Assembly: GCA_003024175.1 (NCBI GenBank)
Contig: MDYQ01000450.1
Span: forward strand, 1-15,011
Direction: 5' to 3'
Source of the DNA: Planoprotostelium fungivorum
Lineage: Eukaryota; Evosea; Variosea; Cavosteliida; Cavosteliaceae
Length of the DNA stretch: 15,011 nt
Shown: positions 1 to 9,383 of the stretch, piece by piece
How positions within the stretch are numbered: position 1 is the first letter of the stretch
How the letters are laid out: each line of letters opens with the position of its first letter
Program-made: the position numbers and the translations under genes
The notes under the pieces: model-generated
Told to the model about the DNA's origin: nothing
What the model saw: the letters and a program-made list of their open reading frames with translations, nothing else
Database searches by the model: none

Positions 1-213
1 AGGGTTGATTCATATCATTGGAGAAGAAGCGTTTGGAAAGTCCACGAGGGATAGACAATTACGTCTGAGCTCCCTTTGATTCGATTTGGACATCATCAGA
101 TCACTGGTGAGATCGATCGGGCGATCGATTTCATCAGGGAGATCATCTGCGAGAGAACAGCGTATATATATACACCACTGTTACGGAACGAGAGTTGATT
201 TCGTTGCCAGGTC
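1..213 (+). other. Leader or flank upstream of gag-pol
   Basis: No gene is seen before the ATG at 214. The stretch holds a short perfect hairpin (7-bp arms at 112-118 and 123-129, 4-base loop) and an alternating TA run (about 163-173) some 40 bases before the ATG. I could not match it to the LTR start seen at 10634, nor find a convincing tRNA-complementary primer-binding site, so I cannot say where a 5' LTR ends. It may be the U5/leader of the element, with the rest of the 5' LTR outside the window. Confidence 0.4.
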
Positions 214-887
214 ATGCCAAGATCATTCAAGAGAAAAGGAAGGAAGTCCTCAACACCTCCGGCCAAAGTGGCTCGCACTCCTCAGAGCTCAGAGAGGAGC
301 AACTCGAAGCAAGTCGAGGAGGATTCACCTTCTGTCCCTTCGTCTCCTACGTCAGAATTAGCCGACAGAGAAGTAGCCAGTCCTATTGGAGGTGGAGAAG
401 ACAACGAGAGGGAGGATAACCCCAACCAACCTGAAGCGGAGGAGAACGACCACCCTCCTGGAATGAACAGACAGCTGTTCAACATGATCAACGGTCTTCA
501 AGCCATGGTGGACGAGAATAGGGCCTCAACGGAGTCAAACATCGACCGTCTGAAGACATCCCTAGTCAACGTAACGTCGTTGATAACGTCTGTCCTGGAG
601 AGGTTACCACCTAGACCTGTTGTTGTCACTGCTACGACTGGAGCTGGACGTCAACAACGAGTTGTGGAACCAGTAACACCCATGAGAGCTCGAGAACGTC
701 AGGGACTGGACTCTCCCATGCCACAAGACATGAGACAGGCAGGGAAGGAGCCTGACAGACCACCAATTGTTGTAGCAAAGGAGGTGTCCCAAGTACCAGA
801 GGAGGTTACCATACCAACGGAGAAGGAAATTGCTCTCCCAGCCTCCGACTTGTTGATTGCCGACCAAGTGGGTCTGGGCCTACCTCA
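214..887 (+). CDS. Gag N-terminal region, block 1 (about residues 1-225)
   Basis: This is the only block that includes the start codon. The first 60 or so residues are basic and Ser/Pro-rich, followed by an acidic Glu/Asp/Asn stretch. A predicted helical segment (about residues 88-130) contains Asn, Met, Leu and Val at coiled-coil-like spacing. A Pro-rich linker leads into the segment that precedes the capsid-like domain. Such a disordered N-terminus is common in Ty3/gypsy Gag. The block ends at the N at 888 in the middle of the Gly-Leu-Pro segment that continues in block 2. Confidence 0.8.
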
Positions 888-888
888 N

Positions 889-1524
889 ACGAGAATAGGG
901 CCTCAACGGAGTCGAACATCGACCGTCTGAAGACATCCCTAGTCAACGTAACGTCGTTGATAACGTCTGTCCTGGAGAGGTTACCACCTAGACCTGTTGC
1001 TGTCACCGCTACGACTGGAGCTGGACGTCAACAGCAAGTTGTGGAACCAGTAACACCCATGAGGGCTCGGGAACGTCAAGGACTCGACTCTCCCATGCCA
1101 CAAGACATGAGACAGGCAGGGAAGGAGCCTGACAGACCACCAATTGTTGTAGCAAAGGAGGTGTCCCAAGTACCAGAGGAGGTTACCATACCAACGGAGA
1201 AAGAGATTGCTCTCCCAGCCTCCGACTTGTTGATTGCCGACCAAGTGGGTCTGGGCCTACCTCAGTGGCTACGAGACATGAGAATGCATTATGGCAACCT
1301 CACAGGAGTGTGGAAGAAGCTGCATAAGATGGGGTCCCCCATATTGATTGGTAACAACAATATCAACAACAACACGTTGAGAACGTGGATGCACGACATC
1401 GACTACCGCTGGCATGCTTTCAGAGAAGACAACAAGTCCCTCATGTTGCTCTTCATCCGTGGAATCGAGTCAAAGAACCATGCTCTACAAAACTACACGA
1501 TGAGTTTCACTTCCACACTACCAA
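889..1524 (+). CDS. Gag, block 2 (about residues 100-311)
   Basis: It repeats the coiled-coil and Pro-rich linker of block 1 with substitutions (for example a Val to Ala change after the PPRP motif, and Arg to Gln in the QQR/QQQ motif), then extends into the first part of the capsid-like domain. The frame is open throughout and stays in phase across the N at 1525. The new part contains WLRDMRMHYGNLTGVW and a W-M-H-D-I-D-Y-R-W motif, an aromatic-rich helical segment as expected for a retrotransposon capsid domain. I identify it as Gag from its position before the zinc knuckle. Confidence 0.8.
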
Positions 1525-1525
1525 N

Positions 1526-2412
1526 AGTCAACGTAACGTCGTTGATAACGTCTGTCCTGGAGAGGTTACCACCTAGACCTGTTGCTGTCACCGCTACGAC
1601 TGGAGCTGGACGTCAACAGCAAGTTGTGGAACCAGTAACACCCATGAGAGCTCGAGAACGTCAGGGACTCGACTCTCCCATGCCACAAGACATGAGACAG
1701 GCAGAGAAGGAGCCTGACAGACCACCAATTGTTGTAGCAAAGGAGGTGTCCCAAGTACCAGAGGAGGTTCCCATACCAACGGAGAAGGAAATTGCTCTCC
1801 CAGCCTCCGACTTGTTGATTGCCGACCAAGTGGGTCTGGGCCTACCTCAGTGGCTACGAGACATGAGAATGCATTATGGCAACCTCACAGGAGTGTGGAA
1901 GAAGCTGCATAAGATGGGGTCCCCCATATTGATTGGTAACAACAATATCAACAACAACACGTTGAGAACGTGGATGCACGACATCGACTACCGCTGGCAT
2001 GCTTTCAGGGAAGACAACAAGTACCTCATGTTGCTCTTCATCCGTGGAATTGAGTCGAAAAACCATGCTCTACAAAACTACACGATGAGTTTCACTTCCA
2101 CACTACCAATCAAGTCGTGGGACGAATTCCTGGCGGGAGTGTGGCATCTCCTCTACGACGTCAACGCTATGGAGAAGGCCATCCAGAAGTTGAACTCTGC
2201 CCGACAATCCGTTGGTCAACCAGTACTCGCGTGGAGGAACGAGTTGGAGCAGAAGGCCATGGAGGTGTCTCCAGTGCTGGCAACGCAGCCCATTCTGGCC
2301 AGGCTTTTCCACGGTGGACTGCTGGACATTATCAAGAGTAGTTCAATCGATCATTTCCCTGTTGGTGGTTTCACCACCGTGGCGGCAGCCTACAAGTGGG
2401 CCTGGGAAGCCG
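1526..2412 (+). CDS. Gag capsid-like region, block 3 (about residues 118-412)
   Basis: It repeats block 2 from the coiled-coil end and continues through most of the capsid-like domain, including KSWDEFLAGVWHLLYDVNAM and a QPVLAWRNELEQKAMEV helix. These match the general Ty3/gypsy Gag (retrotrans_gag) pattern of W-x-x-F followed by a helix rich in Leu, Arg and Glu. It differs from block 2 by a few residues (Ser to Tyr before LMLLFIRG, Thr to Pro in the EEVTIPTEKE region, Gly to Glu in RQAGKE). The frame is open. Confidence 0.8.
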
Positions 2413-2413
2413 N

Positions 2414-3434
2414 CAAAGGAGGTGTCCCAAGTACCAGAGGAGGTTACCATACCAACGGAGAAGGAAATTGCTCTCCCAGCCTCCGACTTGTTGATTGCCG
2501 ACCAAGTGGGTCTGGGCCTACCTCAGTGGCTACGAGACATGAGAATGCATTATGGCAACCTCACAGGAGTGTGGAAGAAGCTGCATAAGATGGGGTCCCC
2601 CATATTGATTGGTAACAACAATATCAACAACAACACGTTGGGAACGTGGATGCACGACATCGACTACCGCTGGCATGCTTTCAGGGAAGACAACAAGTCC
2701 CTCATGTTGCTCTTCATCCGTGGAATCGAGTCGAAAAACCATGCTCTACAAAACTACACGATGAGTTTCACTTCCACACTACCAATCAAGTCGTGGGACG
2801 AATTCCTGGCGGGAGTGTGGCATCTCCTCTACGACGTCAACGCTATGGAGAAGGCCATCCAGAAGTTGAACTCTGCCCGACAATCCGTTGGCCAACCAGT
2901 ACTCGCGTGGAGGAACGAGTTGGAGCAGAAGGCCATGGAGGTGTCTCCAGTGCTGGCAACGCAGCCCATTCTGGCCAGGCTTTTTCACGGTGGACTGCTG
3001 GACATTATCAAGAGTAGTTCAATCGATCATTTCCCTGTTGGTGGTTTCACCACCGTGGCAGCAGCCTACAAGTGGGCCTGGGAAGCCGAAAGGCGTATTA
3101 CTCAGTTCAAACCATTGACGGGATCCAACCACGCCAACACAAACCCCACAGTAGCAGTGGTGGAACGTCCACGTACATCTATCAATAACAACCACGGCCC
3201 TGTCCACAGAACTGGGGGACGAGAGGATCGTAACGGTAGAAGGGATGATAGGGATCATCCACGCAACAATAGAAGGAACGATGACAACCGACGGAACGAT
3301 CGCAACGACAGAAACAATGCTTCCAAAGGTCGTAGACCCATGGGCACTCCAACAGGAATCCTTTACCTTTGGAAGGACGAACAAGGAGTGAAACATGTCA
3401 CCAGTGCTATCGCTAGCTACCGAGAGTCAAAGAG
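2414..3434 (+). CDS. Gag capsid-like domain and Arg/Asn-rich tail, block 4 (about residues 188-528)
   Basis: This block carries the whole capsid-like domain and the basic tail. The tail is a run of Arg, Asn and Asp (about 3220-3330) with short imperfect repeats of the NRRNDDNRRND kind, likely RNA-binding like a nucleocapsid. It reads GTLGTWM where blocks 2 and 3 read NTLRTWM. The tail differs from block 5 by a few clustered substitutions near 3268-3278 without length change. The block ends at the N at 3435, just before the zinc knuckle. Confidence 0.8.
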
Positions 3435-3435
3435 N

Positions 3436-4100
3436 AGCCATTGACGGGATCCAACCACACCAACACAAACCCCACAGTAGCAGTGGTGGAACGTCCGCGT
3501 ACATCTATCAATAACAACCACGGCCCTGTCCACGGAACTGGGGGACGAGAGGATCGTAACGGTAGAAGGGATGATAGGGATCATCCACGCAACAACCGAC
3601 GGAACGATGACAACCGACGGAACGATCGCAACGACAGAAACAATGCTTCCAAAGGTCGTAGACCCATGGGCACTCCAACAGGAATCCTTTACCTTTGGAA
3701 GGACGAACAAGGAGTGAAACATGTCACCAGTGCTATTGCTAGCTACCGAGAGTCAAAGAGACTGTGCATCAGATGCAGGTCAGACCGTCACACGGCATCA
3801 TGCCAAGGAAAGATCCCACGCTGTGACAAAGTCTACATCCAAGTGGTGGACAGAGATTTCGACCCTACAAGGCCGCGATTGAACACGGTGGAGGCGCACG
3901 GATTTGAACAAAGATCGGTGACCCTCGACATTTGGGACCTTGGCCGACGCCAAATCAACGCCACCTTACCGGTGCTCATCGATACAGGAGCAGACGTGAG
4001 CTACATCACTCCGTCTGTGGCCAGATCCTACGCCAGAGAAGTGTCGCCTCATCCTCACCCGTACCACCCCATTGGCGCGAACGGCAAACCCTTCGATCAA
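3436..4100 (+). CDS. Gag tail, CCHC zinc knuckle and protease, block 5
   Basis: After the Arg/Asn-rich tail the block carries an intact zinc knuckle of form C-x2-C-x4-H-x4-C at 3765-3803, the retroviral nucleocapsid motif that binds genomic RNA. Without a stop it runs into an aspartic protease whose active site is L-I-D-T-G-A-D-V-S-Y-I, with the DTGA codons at 3981-3992. This block is the best evidence that Gag and Pol are one fused reading frame. It ends in the protease at the N at 4101. Confidence 0.87.
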
Positions 4101-4101
4101 N

Positions 4102-5147
4102 CAACCACACCAACACAAACCCCACAGTAGCAGTGGTGGAACGTCCGCGTACATCTACCAATAACAACCACGGCCTTGCCCATGGAACTGGGGGACGAGA
4201 GGATCGTAACGGTAGAAGGGATGATAGGGATCATCCACGCAACAACCGACGGAACGATGACAACCGACGGAACGATCGCAACGACAGAAACAATGCTTCC
4301 AAAGGTCGTAGACCCATGGGCACTCCAACAGGAATCCTTTACCTTTGGAAGGACGAACAAGGAGTGAAACATGTCACCAGTGCTATCGCTAGCTACCGAG
4401 AGTCAAAGAGACTGTGCATCAGATGCGGGTAAGACCGCCACACGGCATCATGCCAAGGAAAGATCCCACGCTGTGACAAAGCCTACATCCAAGTGGTGGA
4501 CAGAGATTTCGACCCTACAAGGCCGCGATTGAACACGGTGGAGGCGCACGGATTTGAACAAAGATCGGTGACCCTCGACATTTGGGACCTTGGCCGACGC
4601 CAAATCAACGCCACCTTACCGGTGCTCATCGATACAGGAGCAGACGTGAGCTACATCACTCCGTCTGTGGCCAGATCCTACGCCAGAGAAGTGTCGCCTC
4701 ATCCTCACCCGTACCACCCCATTGGCGCGAACGGCAAACCCTTCGATCAAGTCAGGGAGGTGGCTACGTTGTGTTTTGGGTTTGGTGATCACGTGGAGAC
4801 CTTCAAGTTCGACATCTTGGACCTGGGGGGAATGCACGTAGTTCTTGGAAAGAACTGGCTGCAGGTCCACGATCCCGACGTGAAGGCGTCCAACAACTTC
4901 TACCCCATCTTCACCGAGAAGGCTTGTGAGGGTCATCGAGTCGAAAACGCCCACGCTCCCTGTAGCCTGGCAGTGACGATGGTACCTAGAGCTTGTTCTC
5001 AGGTGAAACCACTACTTGTGATAACATCATCAAGTGTTAACGAGTACAGTCGGTCGAACCTCACACCCTCGACGGCACCAACCTTGGTGAACGAGTCAGC
5101 CGAGAATCTGAAGAAGTCGTTCGTGGCTGACGTGGAACAACACCACG
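4102..5147 (+). CDS. Gag tail, broken knuckle and protease, block 6
   Basis: It repeats block 5 and continues past the protease flap to the second conserved motif, VVLGKNWLQVHDP (the ILG-x-x-W-L class, about 4840-4870), which completes the retropepsin-like fold. The zinc knuckle at 4415-4453 contains a TAA at 4430-4432 where block 5 has TCA, so this version would end translation inside the knuckle. A Val to Ala change follows (GTC to GCC at 4481-4483). After the protease comes a Ser/Thr/Val-rich linker. The DTGA motif is at 4631-4642. Confidence 0.85.
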
Positions 5148-5148
5148 N

Positions 5149-6214
5149 GCCACACGGCATCATGCCAAGGAAAGATCCCACGCTGTGACAAAGCCTACAT
5201 CCAAGTGGTGGACAGAGATTTCGACCCTACAAGGCCGCGATTGAACACGGTGGAGGCGCACGGATTTGAACAAAGATCGGTGGCCCTCGACATTTGGGAC
5301 CTTGGCCGACGCCAAATCAACGCCACCTTACCGGTGCTCATCGATACAGGAGCAGACGTGAGCTACATCACTCCGTCTGTGGCCAGATCCTACGCCAGAG
5401 AAGTGTCGCCTCATCCTCACCCGTACCACCCCATTGGCGCGAACAGCAAACCCTTCGATCAAGTCAGGGAGGTGGCTACGCTGTGTTTTGGGTTTGGTGA
5501 TCACGTGGAGACCTTCAAGTTCGACATCTTGGACCTGGGGGGAATGCACGTAGTTCTTGGAAAGAACTGGCTGCAGGTCCACGATCCCGACGTGAAGGCG
5601 TCCGACAACTTCTACCCCATCTTCACCGAGAAGGCTTGTGAGGGTCATCGAGTCGAAAACGCCCACGCTCCCTGTAGCCTGGCAGTGACGATGGTACCTA
5701 GAGCTTGTTCTCAGGTGAAACCACTACTTGTGATAACATCATCAAGTGTTAACGAGTACAGTCGGTCGAACCCCACACCCTCGACGGCACCAACCTTGGG
5801 GAACGAGTCAGCCGAGAAGCTGAAGAAGTCGTTTGTGGCTGACGTGGAACAACACTACGAGCCCCACCCGGGACACATGTCACCTCCTACAGTCGAGGAT
5901 GTGTCAGAAGTGGATGATGACAATCACGTCACTCCTTCTGTTAACCCGGGGAATAATAAACCTAAACGTAAAAAAGAGGATAAAATTCGTATATCTTTGA
6001 TTCGGAACAACAAGAAAACGAAACGCATCATGGTAATGCGTCAGCGAGAGGCTGTTGTTCATGTCGTAGATGATATCAAGGAGCATCACGACGAGCACGA
6101 TATGTACTTCGCGACGTACATCTATCCTGCAAGTACCGTCTTTGCCAACGTCCAAAAACAAGAGGACGCCGTCGTGCATGAACGAAAGGTGGAAATTCCA
6201 CCTGAGTATGCTGA
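5149..6214 (+). CDS. Protease and protease-RT linker, block 7
   Basis: It starts inside the zinc knuckle, repeats the protease (DTGA at 5343-5354; VVLGKNWL further on) and extends into the linker before RT. The linker is acidic, then strongly basic around KPKRKKEDKIR (about 5960-5990) and again at NNKKTKR. Such Lys/Arg clusters in an integrating element could serve nuclear import or RNA binding; that is inference. Substitutions separate it from block 6 (Asn to Ser in ANGKPF, Thr to Ala, Asn to Asp). The frame is open to the N at 6215. Confidence 0.85.
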
Positions 6215-6215
6215 N

Positions 6216-7807
6216 GGTTTGGTGATCACGTGGAGACCTTCAAGTTCGACATCTTGGACCTGGGGGGAATGCACGTAGTTCTTGGAAAGAACTGGCTGCA
6301 GGTCCACGATCCCGACGTGAAGGCGTCCAACAACTTCTACCCCATCTTCACCGAGAAGGCTTGTGAGGGTCATCGAGTCGAAAACGCCCACGCTCCCTGT
6401 AGCCTGGCAGTGACGATGGTACCTAGAGCTTGTTCTCAGGTGAAACCACTACTTGTGATAACATCATCAAGTGTTAACGAGTACAGTCGGTCGAACCTCA
6501 CACCCTCGACGGCACCAACCTTGGTGAACGAGTCAGCCGAGAATCTGAAGAAGTCGTTCGTGGCTGACGTGGAACAACACGACGAGCCCCACCCGGGACA
6601 CATGTCACCTCCTACGGTCGAGGATGTGTCAGAAGTGGATGATGACAATCACGTCACTCCTTCTGTTAACCCGGGGAATAATAAACCTAAACGTAAAAAA
6701 GAGGATAAAATTCGTATATCTTTGATTCGGAACAACAAGAAAACGAAACGCATCATGGTAATGCGTCAGCGAGAGGCTGTTGTTCATGTCGTAGATGATA
6801 TCAAGGAGCATCACGACGAGCACAATATGTACTTCGCGACGTACATCTATCCTGCAAGTACCGTCTTTGCCAACGTCCAAAAACAGGAGGAAACCGTCGT
6901 GCATGAACGAAAGGTGGAAATTCCACCTGAGTATGCTGATCTAGCGGCAGCTTTCTCGGACGGAAATGAGGAGTTGCCGGAACATGGTCCTTTTGACATG
7001 GAGATTAACCTCGTTGGGGACAAGATCCCCCCAATGGGACCGTTATACCAGATGTCAGAGGCCGAGATGAACATCGTTCATACTTACGTTACGGATATGA
7101 CCAAAAAAGGTCTTATCAGAGCCTCCAAATCTCCTTGTGGTGCACCCATACTATTCGCTAAGAAGAAAGACGGTACACTCCGGCTGTGCGTTGATTACCG
7201 ACGTTTGAATGACATGACAGTCAAGAGCACCTATCCACTGCCGCTGATCGACGAGATGCTTGATCGGATACGCACGGGCAAGATCTTCACTGCGTTAGAT
7301 CTTAAGAATGCGTATTGGTTGGTAAGAATCAAGAAAGGCGACGAGTGGAAGACTGCATTCAGGACACGTTATGGTCTATTCGAGTATCTAGTCATGCCAT
7401 TCGGGCTCTCGAATTGTCCAGGGAATTTTCAGGCGAAAGTCAACAGTACGTTCTCCGACATGATCGATGTCTTCGTACAGATTTATCTAGATGACTTCCT
7501 GATATATTCACAATCACGCGAGGAACACGTACAACACGTACGTCGCGTTCTGAAGCGCGTGATTGATCACAAACTGTATGTGAATTTAAAGAAATGTGAA
7601 TTTCACTCACAGAAGGTCAAGTTTCTGGGCTACGAGGTTACTCCAGACGTGATTCACATGTGCGCCGATAGAGTAGAGTCTATACGAAATTGGGCCTCCC
7701 GTCAACTCAAAGGCTTTGCAATCCTTCTTAGGATTCTGCAATTTCTATCGCGGTTTTATACAAAATTACTCCTCCATCGTCACTCCGATGACAAACATGA
7801 CACGTAA
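6216..7807 (+). CDS. Protease end, linker and reverse transcriptase, block 8a
   Basis: The block re-enters at the protease C-terminus, repeats the linker with its basic cluster, and then provides the only copy of the reverse transcriptase (about 7040-7700). RT signatures are LRLCVDYRRLN, the first catalytic Asp in ALDLKNAYW (Asp codon at 7298), FEYLVMPFGLSNCPGNFQ and the catalytic YLDD box at 7484-7495. RT copies element RNA into cDNA in the virus-like particle. FGLSNCPGNFQ departs from the usual FGLTNAPATFQ. After NWAS (about 7688-7699) the frame loses homology: the last 35 or so residues to the stop at 7805-7807 are a frameshift product, and RNase H continues one frame over. Confidence 0.92.
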
Positions 7808-9382
7808 AGACGTAGAGTGGAAGTGGACACCCCACCTACAAAAGTCATTCGAAGATTTGAAAGAAGCTTTCGTCACAGCTGATGTGTGTCGTCATTTTGA
7901 CCCGTCACTACCAATTGTGCTAGAGACGGACGCGTCGGACTTTGCAATTTCAGGCGTTCCATCCCAGCGACACAAAGACAACTTACATCCCGTAGGATTC
8001 ATGTCGAGGAAGATGCAACCTGCAGAGTTAAATTACGATACACACGACAAAGAGCTGTTGGCAATTATCGAATCTTTGAAAGGATGGCGACACTACACCA
8101 TGGAAACTTCAACTCCATTTGAGATCATTACGGATCACAACAATTTGAAATACTTTATGACGTCGAAGAGTCTGAATAGGCGCCAAGTACGATGGTGGCA
8201 ATTTCTATCAGATTTCAATTTCACATTATCTCATCGACCAGGGAAAGAAAATATCGTTGCAGATGCGCTATCGCGTCGCGAACAGGATGAATTAGACATA
8301 GGGGACAGACAGAACCAGCAAAAATGTCTAGTTCCTCCTCATCTGTTCGCAGTTATCGACGCGAATGTACAAACGGAAAGTACATCGTACACGCACATCG
8401 AGAAGATGTTAAGAGAAGCGTATCAAGATGACCAGTATTACAACGATGTGATGCAATGGTTGAACGACTATGGTAACGAACATAGACCACGTTTTCCTCC
8501 CGGCTCAGGAAAGATGAGATCTTACGACGGAGACCTGGACGATAACGATCACACTGATCAAGGGTTTCACGTCACTGACGACTTACTCTTTTACGAAGAA
8601 CAATTGTATGTGCCGGAGAAACTACGTCTGATCATCATGATGATGAAGCACGACTCGCCCCTTGCGGGACATTTTGGTTCGCATAAAACTAAAGAATTGG
8701 TCAGAAGAGACTACTGGTGGCCAAAGATGTATCATACCATCGAGTCATACGTCAAGTCCTGTGATACATGTCAGAGAGCGAAGCATTCTCGTAAGAAGCA
8801 ATCAGGACTCCTGCAACCTTTAGAGGTGCCATCAGACAGATGGACGTCTGTGACGATCGATTTCATGGTCGAGTTACCAGAGTGTCAGGGGTTCAACGCT
8901 ATAATGGTGGTAGTAGACAGATTCACAAAGATGTCACATTTCATTCCGTGTAAGAACACGATCACCAGTGAAGAAGCAGCGTGGTTGTACATCGATAGAG
9001 TGTTTCGGCTACATGGCATCCCCGAGAAGATTGTCTCAGACAGAGGTACACAATTTACTGCTGAATTCTGGACGTCGTTCTGGAAGCAGATGGGTACAAA
9101 ACACTCGATGTCAACGGCTTATCATCCACAATCGGACGGTCAGACAGAACGGGTCAATTCCGTGTTAAACCAGTATCTACGAGTGTACTGCTCCTATTTA
9201 CAAGACGATTGGGTCCCTTTACTGGCAACGGCGGAGTTCGCATACAACAACTCGGTACACACGTCAACCGGAGTTACACCGTTCTTTGCAAACCAAGGGT
9301 TACACCCAAACACAGGAAGAGGATCTCGCAGTATATCTGACGATCCTAATGTGTTGGCAGTCAAGTTGAAAGAGTACTCCGA
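7716..9382 (+). CDS. RNase H and integrase, block 8b
   Basis: Homology resumes in the next frame with LQSFLGFCNFYRGFI, the usual RT-connection motif, so the true junction is about 7694-7715 and no new start codon is implied. RNase H (about 7880-8290) shows ETDASD (Asp at 7929), KELLAI, TDHNNL and ADALSR, the expected acidic residues. Integrase follows: an HHCC zinc module (His at 8670 and 8682, Cys at 8760 and 8769), then the DDE core with Asp at 8859, Asp at 9039 and Glu at 9147. The last two are spaced D-x35-E, the canonical retroviral/Ty3 spacing. The block ends in the integrase C-terminal region at the N at 9383. Confidence 0.93.
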
Positions 9383-9383
9383 N

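Noticed and set aside
163-173. TATA box driving gag from the TA run
   Set aside because: It is only about 40 bases before the ATG with no identifiable LTR end or primer site between, so a promoter role is unsupported.
512-3088. CRISPR-like or satellite array from the repeated blocks
   Set aside because: The repeats are hundreds of bases long, coding, and have no spacer structure.
3019-3396. Minus-strand Val/Ile/Ser-rich frame resembling a membrane protein (also at 3417-3722 and 4097-4372)
   Set aside because: It is the antisense shadow of the Arg/Asn-rich Gag tail and recurs only because that block is repeated.
5904-6179. Minus-strand hydrophobic ORF in the linker, and its twin at 6629-6904
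   Set aside because: Antisense to the protease-RT linker, duplicated by the assembly overlap, with no family resemblance.
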